A stretch of DNA of 64,000 nt, from NCBI RefSeq assembly GCF_009789555.1, contig NZ_CP046902.1:4108001-4172000 (forward strand), read 5' to 3'. The DNA is from Stutzerimonas stutzeri (GTDB lineage Bacteria; Pseudomonadota; Gammaproteobacteria; Pseudomonadales; Pseudomonadaceae). A model generated the notes under the pieces. That model did no database searches and had not been told where the DNA came from. It saw only the letters and a program-made list of their open reading frames with translations. A program made the position numbers and the translations under genes. Positions 18,578 through 27,208 of this stretch are shown piece after piece (positions within the stretch are counted from its first letter, which is position 1; each line of letters opens with the position of its first letter).

Positions 18578-18901
18578 ATGACCTTCGTCGTCACCGACAA
18601 CTGCATCAAGTGCAAATACACCGACTGTGTGGAAGTCTGTCCGGTGGACTGCTTCTACGAAGGCCCGAATTTTCTGGTCATTCACCCGGACGAGTGCATC
18701 GATTGTGCGCTTTGCGAACCCGAATGCCCGGCCCAGGCGATCTTCTCGGAAGATGAAGTCCCCGACGAGCAGCAGGAGTTCATCGAGTTGAACGCCGACC
18801 TGGCGGAAGTCTGGCCGAACATCACCGAGAAGAAGGATGCCCTTCCGGACGCCGAAGAATGGGACGGCGTGAAGGACAAGCTCCAGTACCTGGAGCGGTG
18901 A
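18578..18901 (+). CDS. fdxA: 7Fe ferredoxin FdxA
   Basis: 107 residues, nearly the same as Azotobacter vinelandii ferredoxin I. DNCIKCKYTDCVEVCPVDC and ECIDCALCEPECP hold the cysteines for one [3Fe-4S] and one [4Fe-4S] cluster. It is a small cytosolic electron carrier and a likely partner of Fpr (encoded at 3.8 kb). GAGGAG precedes the start. A strong terminator follows. Confidence 0.96.
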   Translation: MTFVVTDNCIKCKYTDCVEVCPVDCFYEGPNFLVIHPDECIDCALCEPECPAQAIFSEDEVPDEQQEFIELNADLAEVWPNITEKKDALPDAEEWDGVKDKLQYLER

Positions 18902-18918
18902 TCCACTGACGAGACAAA

Positions 18919-18944
18919 AAAATGCCCGCTGATGCGGGCATTTT
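18919..18944. terminator. Terminator after fdxA
   Basis: AAAATGCCCGC pairs perfectly with GCGGGCATTTT around a 4-nt TGAT loop. It also serves the convergent CsbD-like gene. Confidence 0.88.
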
Positions 18945-18957
18945 CAATGGGGTTCGA

Positions 18958-19149
18958 TCAGGTGCGATCGATGCCTTTCTTCAAGGTATCCTTGACGTCG
19001 CCCTTCACCTGCTGCGCATCGCCCTTGACTTCCTGGCGCTGGCCGTCCTGCCTCATGCGCTCGTTGCCGGTTGCCTCACCAACGCCCTGCTTCACCTTGC
19101 CGGCGGCTTCATTGAGGTTGCCTTTCATCTTGTCTTCAGTACTGCTCAT
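18958..19149 (-). CDS. CsbD-family stress protein
   Basis: A 63-residue hydrophilic protein, MSSTEDKMKGNLNEAAGKVK followed by a second GQRQEVKGDAQQVKGDVKD repeat, the CsbD/YjbJ signature. Such proteins are abundant in general stress and stationary phase; their function is unknown. I use the ATG at 19149, which has GAGAGG 9 nt upstream, rather than the longer frame. Confidence 0.85.
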   Translation of the reverse strand: MSSTEDKMKGNLNEAAGKVKQGVGEATGNERMRQDGQRQEVKGDAQQVKGDVKDTLKKGIDRT

Positions 19150-19254
19150 GACTGTGGTCCTCTCTTCGTGGGTTACCTTCAGTGGACCGGACCGGCCGCC
19201 GGATAGTTTCGCTGGTCCGAGCAACGGTACCGGATCGCCATCCAGAGGCCGGGC

Positions 19255-20247
19255 TCAACCGTTGCGCGCTTTCACCAGCCGGTTGAACAAGGGCCGACCC
19301 GCCAGATGCAGAAACAGCGGCGCGCCCGCGATCAGGTAGAAGTAGTAGGTCACGAAGCGCCAGACGAGGATCGCTGCCGCCGCGGTGGATTTGCCCACCA
19401 GAGGCGTGAGCAATGCCGCCGATGCCAGTTCGGCACTGCCGGCGCCCCCCGGCAACAGACTCAATTGACCCGCGGTCAGTGCCAGCAACTGAACGATGAA
19501 GGTCCAGGCCCAGGCCAGTTGGCTGCCCAGGCCCTGCAACGTCAGATACAGCACGCTGTAGCGCAGCAGCCAATGCAGTGTCGTCAGCACGAAGACCCCG
19601 AACAGGATCGCCCGTGGCAACCGGAAGCACTCAAGCAGCGCGTTACGAAAACTCAGTACCTTGCGGGCCCAGTAGCGCTTGCGCACCGCTTTCATACCCA
19701 GCCGACCGACCAGCCAGCCGTTGAGCCGAAACACCTGTCGATGAAAGCGCCCGAGCAGCGCCAGCAGCACCATCAGCCCGATCAACAACGCTGCGCTGAA
19801 GCCGAGCAGACTGGCGATATAGGCATTGAGCGAGTGGGTCACCGCGTAGATCAGCACGCCAACCAATGCGCAGGCGAAAAACAGCAGATCGGTCAGTTGC
19901 TCCACCGCATAGGTGGCGGTGCCCTTGGCAGGCGGCACGCCCTGGCGCAGCAGCAAGGCCATCATCGTGAGCGGCCCCCCCGCGCCGCCAGGCGTGGCGC
20001 AGATGGCGAATTCGGTGGCAATGACGATGCCCAGCGCGCGACGCTGGCCGATCCGCCGCCGGCCGACCAGCAGACGCAGACGCAGCGCGTTGAGGTACCA
20101 GCCCACCAGAATCATGCCGAGCATGCCGACCAGCAACCACAGCGGGAAACGCATCAGCCGTTCGAACAGACCGCTCCCACCCAGCAGCAACGGAATCAGC
20201 GCCGCCACCACCAACGCCCCCAGCAGCAACCACCAGCGGCCATTCAT
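19255..20247 (-). CDS. Lysylphosphatidylglycerol synthase TM-region-like protein (UPF0104)
   Basis: A 330-residue inner-membrane protein with about eight helices. It has the family signature EFAICATPGGAGGPLTMMALL and a second glycine-rich LLPGGAGSAELASAALLTPL. This is the flippase-like membrane half of MprF without the synthase domain, so lipid movement or membrane scaffolding is likely but not proven. Its start overlaps the deacetylase stop by 4 nt (ATGA), so it is the third gene of a coupled operon. Confidence 0.85.
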   Translation of the reverse strand: MNGRWWLLLGALVVAALIPLLLGGSGLFERLMRFPLWLLVGMLGMILVGWYLNALRLRLLVGRRRIGQRRALGIVIATEFAICATPGGAGGPLTMMALLLRQGVPPAKGTATYAVEQLTDLLFFACALVGVLIYAVTHSLNAYIASLLGFSAALLIGLMVLLALLGRFHRQVFRLNGWLVGRLGMKAVRKRYWARKVLSFRNALLECFRLPRAILFGVFVLTTLHWLLRYSVLYLTLQGLGSQLAWAWTFIVQLLALTAGQLSLLPGGAGSAELASAALLTPLVGKSTAAAAILVWRFVTYYFYLIAGAPLFLHLAGRPLFNRLVKARNG

Positions 20248-21008
20248 GCCGCAGCGCTCGGGGTCAATACGTAACGGTTCAGCCAGTCGATCTTGGTCAC
20301 CGGCTGACGCCCGTCTTTCAACAGGCGCGTCAGCAGATCCAGCCAGTATCGACGTGAAAACTCATGTCGCATATCCACCGGGTGCAGGCCCAGGCGCAGC
20401 ACCGGGGCGCCCCGATGGCGAGCGAACGTTCGCTCGCTGATCAGCCGCGACATACCCCGACGCCAGGCACTGCGCGCGCTCCAGACGAACCCTGGCGCGT
20501 CGATGGCGGCGTAATCGGGAAGCAGGTAGAGGTGCCCAGGATCGCTGGTGTAGGTCAGCCCGGTCTTCGCCAGTGCCGCCCGGGCGCCCGGCCCCAGCAA
20601 CCACGCAGGCGCCACGAACCCATGAAGCGGCCATTGCCGGCGCGCGAACAGCGCCATGCCCTGCCGCAATCGCCGCGCCGCCTCAGCCTCATCCAGTGAG
20701 TAGAATTCTCCCTCATGGGTGAAGACGCGCCGCATGAACCAGTCCCGCGGCGAGCGCGGCGCCGGCGATTCGTCGGCATGGTAGCAACCATGCAGTACCA
20801 GCTCGTCGCCGCGGCCCAACCGTTGATCCAGCATGCGGCAGAAGCCAGGGTGCCGTTCCAGGTCATTGCGGCGATGAAAGTCCGGCACCACCAACCAGGA
20901 AACAGGGATATCGCCCAGCGCATCGACGGCCTGGACAAAGGGCCGGTAATCAGGCCAGGTTTCCGGCGCCACGTCGTGCAGTACCAGCATCAGGCTGCGA
21001 TCAGCCAT
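20244..21008 (-). CDS. DUF2334-type polysaccharide deacetylase-like protein
   Basis: A 254-residue NodB-like protein. Metal-site residues can be seen as VLHDVAPE near the start and ELVLHGCYHAD about residue 70. APAWLLG and LRLGLHPVDMRH follow in the order of the fold. It probably removes acyl groups from a glycan or glycolipid. It begins inside the end of the upstream glycosyltransferase (8-bp overlap), which I take as the real start; the frame extends further but inside that gene. Confidence 0.85.
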   Translation of the reverse strand: MADRSLMLVLHDVAPETWPDYRPFVQAVDALGDIPVSWLVVPDFHRRNDLERHPGFCRMLDQRLGRGDELVLHGCYHADESPAPRSPRDWFMRRVFTHEGEFYSLDEAEAARRLRQGMALFARRQWPLHGFVAPAWLLGPGARAALAKTGLTYTSDPGHLYLLPDYAAIDAPGFVWSARSAWRRGMSRLISERTFARHRGAPVLRLGLHPVDMRHEFSRRYWLDLLTRLLKDGRQPVTKIDWLNRYVLTPSAAA

Positions 21009-22116
21009 GCACGGCGACCGGCAGATCCGCGGTGCCGAGCACCGCATGGTAATGCGCGAGCAAACCGGCGACCACGGCGTCCCAGGCGTGATGCGCCTCG
21101 ACGTGCTGTCGGGCCTGGGCGCCGAGCAGACGCGGATCATCTTCGAAAAGCTCGCGCACGGTTTGCGCCATCGCCGGGGCGTCAAGCGGTCGGCACAGAC
21201 GCCCGGTATGGAACGGCACCAACTCGGGCAGCGCACCGGCGCGCGCGGCGATCACGGGAATCCCGCTGGCCATGGCTTCCAGCGCGACCAGGCCGAACGT
21301 CTCTTGATTGCCCGCGTGCAGCAGCACATCGCAGCTGGCCATGTAGCGCGCCACTTCGGAGGCCGGGCAAAAACGATCGATCACCGATACGTTGTCCGGC
21401 ACCCGGTGCGGCATGCTCGAGCCCACCAGCAGCAAGTGATAGGGCTTGCCGAGCAACCGGGCCGTGTCCAGCAGGACGTCGATGTTCTTTTCCCTGGAGC
21501 CCCGACCGGCGAAGACCATCAGCCGCGTGTCGTCGTCCAACCCCAGCGTCCGACGAATATTCGGGTCTCGGCGGTCTGGACGGAAGGTTTCCAGATCCAC
21601 CCCCAGCGGCTGCACGTAGACATTCCCGACGCCCAATTCCTGAAGCTTCTGCGCCATGACCCGGCTCGGTGCCAGTACTCGGTCGAAACTGCCGTACAAC
21701 CGGGAGACATAGCCATTCATGTTGGTGCCAAGCCAACCGCCAATGCGGTTGCTGACCAGCAAAGGCAGGTCGGAGTGATAGAACCCGATCACCGGAACGT
21801 CGAGGCGGCGTCCGGCATCCAGCGCGGCCCAGGCTGTCATGTAGGGATCGCCGACCTCGATCACATCGGGACGCAGGACCCGCAACTGGTTGCGCCAGGG
21901 TGCGCGCCGAACCGGGAATCGATAACCCTTGCCGAACGGCAGCGCGGGCGCGGGAATCTGGTAGATGCCACCGTCGTGGCTGTAGCTGCCGCCGGGTACG
22001 AGAATGCTGTGACGAACGCCCGAGTACAGTTGCAGGCGGCGGTGCTTGGCCTCGAGGTAAGTCCGCACCCCCCCACTGGCGGGTGCGTAGAACATGGTCA
22101 TGTCGGCGATATGCAA
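21001..22116 (-). CDS. Group 1 (GT4-type) glycosyltransferase
   Basis: About 371 residues with the GT-B layout. The N-terminal acceptor domain starts LHIADMTMFYAPASGGVRTY. The C-terminal donor domain has FAGRGSREKNIDVLLD, and the E-x7-E motif appears in NQETFGLVALEAMASG. No ATG fits the family N-terminus. A TTG at 22116, with GGAG 10 nt upstream, gives the expected beginning; an ATT at 22119 or the ATGs at 22101 and 22095 are alternatives. It is first of a three-gene operon, probably making or decorating an envelope glycolipid. Confidence 0.83.
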   Translation of the reverse strand: MHIADMTMFYAPASGGVRTYLEAKHRRLQLYSGVRHSILVPGGSYSHDGGIYQIPAPALPFGKGYRFPVRRAPWRNQLRVLRPDVIEVGDPYMTAWAALDAGRRLDVPVIGFYHSDLPLLVSNRIGGWLGTNMNGYVSRLYGSFDRVLAPSRVMAQKLQELGVGNVYVQPLGVDLETFRPDRRDPNIRRTLGLDDDTRLMVFAGRGSREKNIDVLLDTARLLGKPYHLLLVGSSMPHRVPDNVSVIDRFCPASEVARYMASCDVLLHAGNQETFGLVALEAMASGIPVIAARAGALPELVPFHTGRLCRPLDAPAMAQTVRELFEDDPRLLGAQARQHVEAHHAWDAVVAGLLAHYHAVLGTADLPVAVHG

Positions 22117-22306
22117 AATGGAGCGTCTCCGTGAGGTCTCGATGCAGAGTCTTCGAAGACGAATACCGGTCGGGGATCGAGCCAGCCCCCCGACAAGCCA
22201 AGGCCGGGGCGTTCGTCCTGAAAGATTCTGCAATGAAATCAATGGACCACCGAGCCAGACGGTTGTTCGCAGACGCATTCGGCAAGTCGACAGCTGACGC
22301 TTGGCG

Positions 22307-23182
22307 TCAGCTATCGAGGCGCTTGTCCCCTTCATTCTTGCCTTCGGTGGAGGCATGCTCGATCACAGCGTTCATCTCCGCGCCGAACAGCAGTACCGCG
22401 GCGGAGATATAGAAGTAGAGCAACAGCACGATGACGGCTCCGATACTTCCATAGGTGGCGTCGTAGTTACCGAAGTTCTGCACGTAGATGCCGAAACCCA
22501 CCGAGGCGGCAATCCAGACGATCACCGCCAGTACCGATCCCGGCGTGATGAAACGAAACTCCTGCTCGACGTCCGGCGTGACGTAGTACAGCAAGGCGAC
22601 GACGAGCATCATCAGGATCACGATGACCGGCCAACGCAGCCAGGTCCACAGCGTCACGACGATCTCCTTCAAACCGACCTGGGACGCGAGCCACTCCATG
22701 ACCTGCGGACCGGTCACCATCAGGCCCGCCGTCGCGAGCAGGATCAGCGCGAGGCCGATGGTATAGACGACCGCCAACAGCATCAGCTTCCAGGTCGGGC
22801 GCCCCTCCTGCACGTCGTATGCCTTGTTCATGGCGTTCATCAACGATCGCACGCCAATCGAGGCCGACCACAGTGCGATGAGGATCCCCACCGACAGCAA
22901 GCCGCTTTTCTGCGCCTGCATCTCATCGATCACCGGGTTGACCAGCTCCAGCGCATCCGGCGGCAACACCAGCGAGACCTGCTCTCGCAGCCAGGCGAAG
23001 AAATTCTGCAGATCCAGCATGCCCAGCATGGCAATCAGAAACAGCAGAAACGGAAACAGCGAAAAGATCGCCCGATAGGCCAACGCTGACGCATAGGTCG
23101 TCATATCGTCATTGCTGAATTCCCTGAAGGTGCGTTTCAACAACTCGAAACCGCCGATGCCCCGCGTCTCCAGCAATGCCAT
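22307..23182 (-). CDS. YihY/BrkB-family inner-membrane protein
   Basis: A 291-residue protein with about six helices. Family marks are YASALAYRAIFSLFPFLLFL (residues about 30-50), WSASIGVRSLMNAMNKAYDV and VIVLLLYFYISAAVLLFGAEMNAVIE at the end. Once annotated ribonuclease BN, the family is now regarded as a membrane transporter-like group of unknown substrate. I use the ATG at 23182, preceded by GGGGG. Confidence 0.88.
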   Translation of the reverse strand: MALLETRGIGGFELLKRTFREFSNDDMTTYASALAYRAIFSLFPFLLFLIAMLGMLDLQNFFAWLREQVSLVLPPDALELVNPVIDEMQAQKSGLLSVGILIALWSASIGVRSLMNAMNKAYDVQEGRPTWKLMLLAVVYTIGLALILLATAGLMVTGPQVMEWLASQVGLKEIVVTLWTWLRWPVIVILMMLVVALLYYVTPDVEQEFRFITPGSVLAVIVWIAASVGFGIYVQNFGNYDATYGSIGAVIVLLLYFYISAAVLLFGAEMNAVIEHASTEGKNEGDKRLDS

Positions 23183-23557
23183 TGCGTTACCCCCGAGCGA
23201 ACAGAACCAGACCCAATTAAAAATGGGACGACCAGCCTCTACAAGAGTTCGCACCCGCCGGGCCAGCGGTCGCTCCAGCGACCCAGCGACAGGTTCGAAG
23301 CAGCCTCAGGCGTAGCGGCCGGCCACTCGGCGGCATCAGCTGAACGCAGCCGTCCCTGTCCGCCAAGGAACTTTCAGCCGTGACAACGCTCTTGATGGAG
23401 TCTCCCGTTCAGCCCTTCGCTGACCAAGGCACGAGCGCCCGGCGCGATGATCGGTGCAGGCGGCGGGCTCCGTCCCGAACCCTGGCTCGCTCCGGCGATA
23501 GCCGCCCGGACTCGCCAGACATGGCTTACGTCGTTTTTACGACCGCAGGAGCATTGA
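23183..23557. other. Divergent intergenic region
   Basis: About 375 bases between the BrkB-like gene (left) and the flippase (right). It must contain both promoters. I see only a good ribosome site (AGGAG at about 23549) and no supportable gene, RNA or repeat. Confidence 0.5.
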
Positions 23558-24829
23558 ATGAAATCGGCATATGCAACGGACGCCCCACAGACAGGAATCA
23601 AAGCCGACCTCTTCAAATACGCCAGGCTGGTTTTCACCAAAGGCAGCGGGGCTGCCGCTACGCTCGGCCTTAACATCCTGTTGGCACGCCTGCTCATACC
23701 CGAGCTGGCCGGTACGGTGTTTTTCTGCGTGGCACTGGGCATCTTCCTGTCGCTGGTCGCCCGGCTGGGGCTGGACATCGCGTGCCTGAAGAACATTTCC
23801 TCTTTAAGCGATGGCCAGCAGCGCCAATACTTCCACCGCGCGCTCGGGCTGGCCGCACTGATGAACGTTCCCGCCTGCCTGATCGGCCTCGTGGTGGTGT
23901 ATTTTTCCAAGACCACCCAAGCGCATTTTACTCATGCCGCGGTTCTCTTCGCCGTCACCGCCCTGGGTCTTTCATTGCTGAGCATCGCCAGCGAGACACT
24001 GAAAGCCAAGCACAAGACCAGCGAGGGACTGTTCTGGCAGACAGCCTTCCAACCGGCCCTGACGCTGCTACTGGTGTCGATTACCGGCAATGACCTGACC
24101 ACCGTGGCGGGCTGCTTCGCCATCAGCTACGGGCTGGCCATCGTCGGTTCGATATGGCGCGCCAACGTCAGCCTGCCCGCTTCGACAGCGGACACCGCAC
24201 CGAGCTGGCGAGCCATGCTCACACTGTGCATTCCGCTGATGCTCATCGCCGTGATGAACAGCATCATCGAGTTGTCCGACACGCTGCTGCTCGGCGTACT
24301 GCGCTCGGCAAGCGAAGTCAGCATCTACTACATCGCCGCCAAGATCGCCGCCCTGTCGACGACCCTGCTGTTCATCATCAACGGCACCATCGGTCCGGAC
24401 ATAGCCAGACGCTGGGCCCAGCACGACCGCGCAGGCACCTTCGCCCTCGTCAGGAAATACGCTCGTTTCATGCTGGCGCTCGCGCTGATGATCCTGCTCG
24501 CCATCGGCCTGCTGCGCGAATACATCCTCGCCGTATTCGGCGCCGAATACCGTGAACAAGGCGTCTACCCGCTGCTGGTACTCGCGTTTGGTTATTTCTT
24601 CGTGCTGGCCGCCGGGCCGCTGGGCATCTTCATGACCATGACCGGCAACCATCGCCGCTACCTGCACAACAACATCGCCGCCTGCGTCATCAACGTGGCG
24701 CTCAACCTGATCCTGATCCCGCGCTACGGCGTCAATGGCGCCTGTATCGCCACCGCCGTGGCACTGACCCTGAAAAATGCCCTGCTCTACGTGCAGTTCA
24801 AACAAATCGAAAGGAGTCCGACGCCATGA
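23558..24829 (+). CDS. Wzx-type polysaccharide flippase
   Basis: A 423-residue integral membrane protein of the MATE/MOP flippase superfamily with about 12 helices. It opens with FTKGSGAAATLGLNILLARL and ends with NVALNLILIPRYGVNGACIATAVAL, the normal Wzx termini. It would move lipid-linked sugar units across the inner membrane. AGGAG lies 7 nt before the ATG. The next gene starts within its stop (ATGA), so flippase and pyruvyl transferase are coupled. Confidence 0.87.
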   Translation: MKSAYATDAPQTGIKADLFKYARLVFTKGSGAAATLGLNILLARLLIPELAGTVFFCVALGIFLSLVARLGLDIACLKNISSLSDGQQRQYFHRALGLAALMNVPACLIGLVVVYFSKTTQAHFTHAAVLFAVTALGLSLLSIASETLKAKHKTSEGLFWQTAFQPALTLLLVSITGNDLTTVAGCFAISYGLAIVGSIWRANVSLPASTADTAPSWRAMLTLCIPLMLIAVMNSIIELSDTLLLGVLRSASEVSIYYIAAKIAALSTTLLFIINGTIGPDIARRWAQHDRAGTFALVRKYARFMLALALMILLAIGLLREYILAVFGAEYREQGVYPLLVLAFGYFFVLAAGPLGIFMTMTGNHRRYLHNNIAACVINVALNLILIPRYGVNGACIATAVALTLKNALLYVQFKQIERSPTP

Positions 24830-26061
24830 CTGACCGGGTAAACGTGATCGCTTACGGAGCCTATGACCGGCACAACTATGGCGACCTGCTCTTCGCAATC
24901 GTCCTCAAGCGCTACCTGGAGGCCGATGGCCGCTTCAATGTACTGGTCGCCGCGACCAAGAAGTCGGACCTTTCCAGCTATGGCGCACTGCCGACCATCC
25001 CGCTGAAAAAAGCGCTGGAGGCCACCCGGCAGCAGCCGAAAACCATGCTCGTCGTCGCTGGCGGCGAGTGCCTGACCGCCCAGTGGGAAAGCATCATCGG
25101 CTACCTCGCGCCGCAGGCCATCTACTACCCGATCAAGGCGAGCCCTTACCTGATCGGCCACCGGGCGTTCATCCGCCTGAGCCGGATGTTCACCTCGATC
25201 CCGTCGGACATCCCGCTGGTGCTGGGCGAGCGCGATCTGCCGGGCTACAAGGTCATGTACAACAGCGTGGGCGGTAACGAAATCAGCCGGAAGAAACCGC
25301 TGATCCATGAGGCGATCAAACGCAATCTCAAGGACTGCACCTACATATCCGTGCGTGATCGCGAAACCTCCGCCGAACTCGACAAGCTTGGCGTCGAACA
25401 CAGCCTGGTACCTGACAGCGCCATCCTGATCTCGGACATTTTTCCGCAGGATCAGACAGCCGCGCCCGGCCATATCGTTTTCCACATTTCGGATCACCAT
25501 GCCAAGCGACGCATCGAAGCGATCGCCCAGCAACTGACCGAACTCAACGTCAACACCGGATTGAAGATCGCACTGCTGACCATCGGCAAGGCGCCGGGCC
25601 ATTCCGACGACGGCCCGCTGGACAAGCTGCACAGCCTGCTCGGCGACGAACGCGCCTACCGCGTCGACAGCGGCAACATCGAAGACATCATCCGCTGCAT
25701 CGCCACCAGCAAGCTGTACTGCGGCACCAGCCTGCACGGCGCCATCACCGCGCTGGCCTACGCGGTACCCCAGATCGCCCTGTTGCCACAGCGTGTGATC
25801 AAGCTGTCCAGCTTTCTTGAAACCTGGGTACCCAAGCAATCATGCGGATTCGCAGAAGTCCCCCAGATCAGCCAGATCGGTACCAACCTGATCAACGCGT
25901 TCGGTGACAGCCAACGCGCGGAGCTACGCGCCGTGGTCGAGGCCATGAAAGGCCGCGTGCGCGCCAACCTCGACCACATGATCAAGCTGTACGAACAAGC
26001 GCCGGCACGCGGCGAACCCACCGCCCAGCGCCCCGAGACGCAAGCCGTGGCGGCCAACTGA
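24826..26061 (+). CDS. Polysaccharide pyruvyl transferase family protein
   Basis: A 411-residue protein with the family opening YGAYDRHNYGDLLFAIVL, the central YISVRDRETSAELDKLG and the late GTSLHGAITALAYAVPQI. Family members (CsaB, WcaK, GumL) add a pyruvate ketal from PEP to a sugar residue, giving the glycan negative charge. Coupled to the flippase, it probably modifies the unit that the flippase exports. No glycosyltransferase accompanies the pair. It ends at a terminator just before the integrated element. Confidence 0.85.
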   Translation: MTDRVNVIAYGAYDRHNYGDLLFAIVLKRYLEADGRFNVLVAATKKSDLSSYGALPTIPLKKALEATRQQPKTMLVVAGGECLTAQWESIIGYLAPQAIYYPIKASPYLIGHRAFIRLSRMFTSIPSDIPLVLGERDLPGYKVMYNSVGGNEISRKKPLIHEAIKRNLKDCTYISVRDRETSAELDKLGVEHSLVPDSAILISDIFPQDQTAAPGHIVFHISDHHAKRRIEAIAQQLTELNVNTGLKIALLTIGKAPGHSDDGPLDKLHSLLGDERAYRVDSGNIEDIIRCIATSKLYCGTSLHGAITALAYAVPQIALLPQRVIKLSSFLETWVPKQSCGFAEVPQISQIGTNLINAFGDSQRAELRAVVEAMKGRVRANLDHMIKLYEQAPARGEPTAQRPETQAVAAN

Positions 26062-26084
26062 GTCCCGCACCGACTCGAAACGAC

Positions 26085-26109
26085 AAAGGCCCGCTGTGAG
26101 CGGGCCTTT
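26085..26109. terminator. Terminator, originally also downstream of tRNA-Thr
   Basis: AAAGGCCCGC pairs with GCGGGCCTTT around TGTGA. Before the element inserted, this hairpin would have ended both the pyruvyl transferase unit and the leftward tRNA-Thr gene. Confidence 0.88.
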
Positions 26110-26158
26110 TCATTGGTGCCGGTGAGAGGAGTCGAACCCCCGACCTTCGCATTACGAA
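26110..26158. repeat. Left attachment repeat (partial tRNA-Thr)
   Basis: 49 bp identical to 32434-32482. It holds the tRNA 3' half, from the anticodon loop to the CCA end, reading leftward. Beyond it the sequence diverges from a tRNA, so this is an att site and not a functional tRNA. Confidence 0.9.
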
Positions 26159-26282
26159 AGATCGGCACCTGTGATCGCAAAAGCTGGGAGCCAGTAAACT
26201 CGGGCCTTCCAGCGCACCTAAGATGCCGTTCAGTGTGGCTCATGCCAGACTTCAGCCTATTTTGGGACACCACGTTGTTGCG

Positions 26283-26294
26283 TGTTGCGCAACA
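26283..26294. promoter_or_regulatory. Candidate HigA operator
   Basis: TGTTGCGCAACA is a perfect 12-bp palindrome 15 bp before the higB start. HigA antitoxins repress their own operon through such dyads, so this is the likely operator; binding is inferred. Confidence 0.55.
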
Positions 26295-26309
26295 TGCTAG
26301 GCTCAGCAA

Positions 26310-26588
26310 ATGATCAAAACGTTCCAGCACAAAGGGCTTCGCAAGCTCTTCGAAACGGGCAGCACGGCCGGCGTACAGCCAGCCCATGCCAAGCGGCTAC
26401 GGATGCAACTGGCGGCCCTGGATACGGCCATAACGATAGACGACATGGATATCCCAGGCTTCCGGCTGCACCCGCTCAAGGGCGAAATGCGAGGGCGCTG
26501 GTCGATCATGGTGAACGGCAACTGGCGGCTGACGTTCGAGTTTCGCGACGGAAACGCTTATGTCCTGGACTATGAGGATTACCACTGA
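26310..26588 (+). CDS. higB: HigB-type toxin (RelE superfamily)
   Basis: A 92-residue RelE/HigB mRNA interferase-like toxin. It has MIKTFQHKGLRKLFETG at the start, PGFRLHPLKGEMRGRWSIMVNGNWRL in the core (split as PGFRLHPLKG and RWSIMVNGNWR) and the C-terminal DYEDYH. It cleaves ribosome-bound mRNA unless bound by HigA. The toxin gene comes first, as in HigBA and unlike most TA pairs. It overlaps higA by one base (TGATG). Confidence 0.93.
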   Translation: MIKTFQHKGLRKLFETGSTAGVQPAHAKRLRMQLAALDTAITIDDMDIPGFRLHPLKGEMRGRWSIMVNGNWRLTFEFRDGNAYVLDYEDYH

Positions 26589-26875
26589 TGAACATGTACA
26601 ACCCACCCCATCCTGGTGAGTTCATCACCGATATCTACCTGGAGCCGAACGGCATAAGCGGCCGCGAGCTGGCGGAAAAGCTAGGCGTTGCGCCCTCTAC
26701 TCTGAGCCGCGTCTTGAAGGGCACCAGTCGGATTACGCCGGAAATGGCCCTGCGTCTGTCCGTAGCGATTGGCCGCTCGCCTGAGAGCTGGCTGGCTATG
26801 CAGGATGCCTATGATCTGTGGGTTGCCCGGAAACATGTGGATTTGCAGCATGTTGGTAAATTGGCTTTTGCCTAA
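26588..26875 (+). CDS. higA: HigA-type antitoxin (XRE HTH)
   Basis: A 95-residue antitoxin. PHPGEFITDIYLEPNGISGR starts the HigA domain, and the HTH reads ELAEKLGVAPSTLSRVLKG. The tail ESWLAMQDAYDLWVARK is typical. It neutralises HigB and autoregulates. It starts in the toxin stop codon. Confidence 0.93.
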   Translation: MNMYNPPHPGEFITDIYLEPNGISGRELAEKLGVAPSTLSRVLKGTSRITPEMALRLSVAIGRSPESWLAMQDAYDLWVARKHVDLQHVGKLAFA

Positions 26876-26885
26876 TTGAGCGAAC

Positions 26886-27116
26886 ATGACATTTGCAGTC
26901 CTGACGAGCATCGCGGCGTCAATGAAAGAGTTCAAACGAGACCCTATTGGTGTCGTCGAGAAAGCTGACGGTGAGGCTGTGCTTGTCATCGAACGAAACA
27001 AGCCGGCATTCTATGCCGTGCCCCCAGCTTTGTACGAGGCGATGATGAGTTCAGTTAATTTTCAATGCCCAGCCGCAACTCTAAAACCCCAGCAAAATTC
27101 CGGTACGCAGAAATAA
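26886..27116 (+). pseudogene. Truncated Phd/YefM-type antitoxin remnant
   Basis: The first 53 or so residues read as a Phd antitoxin (LTSIAASMKEFKRDP, KADGEAVLVIERNKPAFY, VPPALYEAMM). After that the frame drifts into 23 residues with no family resemblance and stops. The toxin-binding C-terminal half and any partner toxin are absent. The N-terminal DNA-binding half could still be expressed. Confidence 0.7.
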
Positions 27117-27208
27117 TTCAGCCCGTCTCCTTGAAATAAATCAGCCCCCTTAATAAAAACCATGCTAAATCAACACTGAAAATCACACCACCAAGGACGA
27201 ACTCCATT

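Noticed and set aside
22117..22356. N-terminal extension of the group 1 glycosyltransferase to an ATG at 22356
   Set aside because: The extra 80 residues are Arg-rich with no family match, and the enzyme's usual start lines up with the TTG at 22116.
26110..26158. A second tRNA-Thr gene at the left end of the element
   Set aside because: Only the 3' half from the anticodon loop onward is present. The D arm and acceptor 5' strand are missing, so it is an att repeat.
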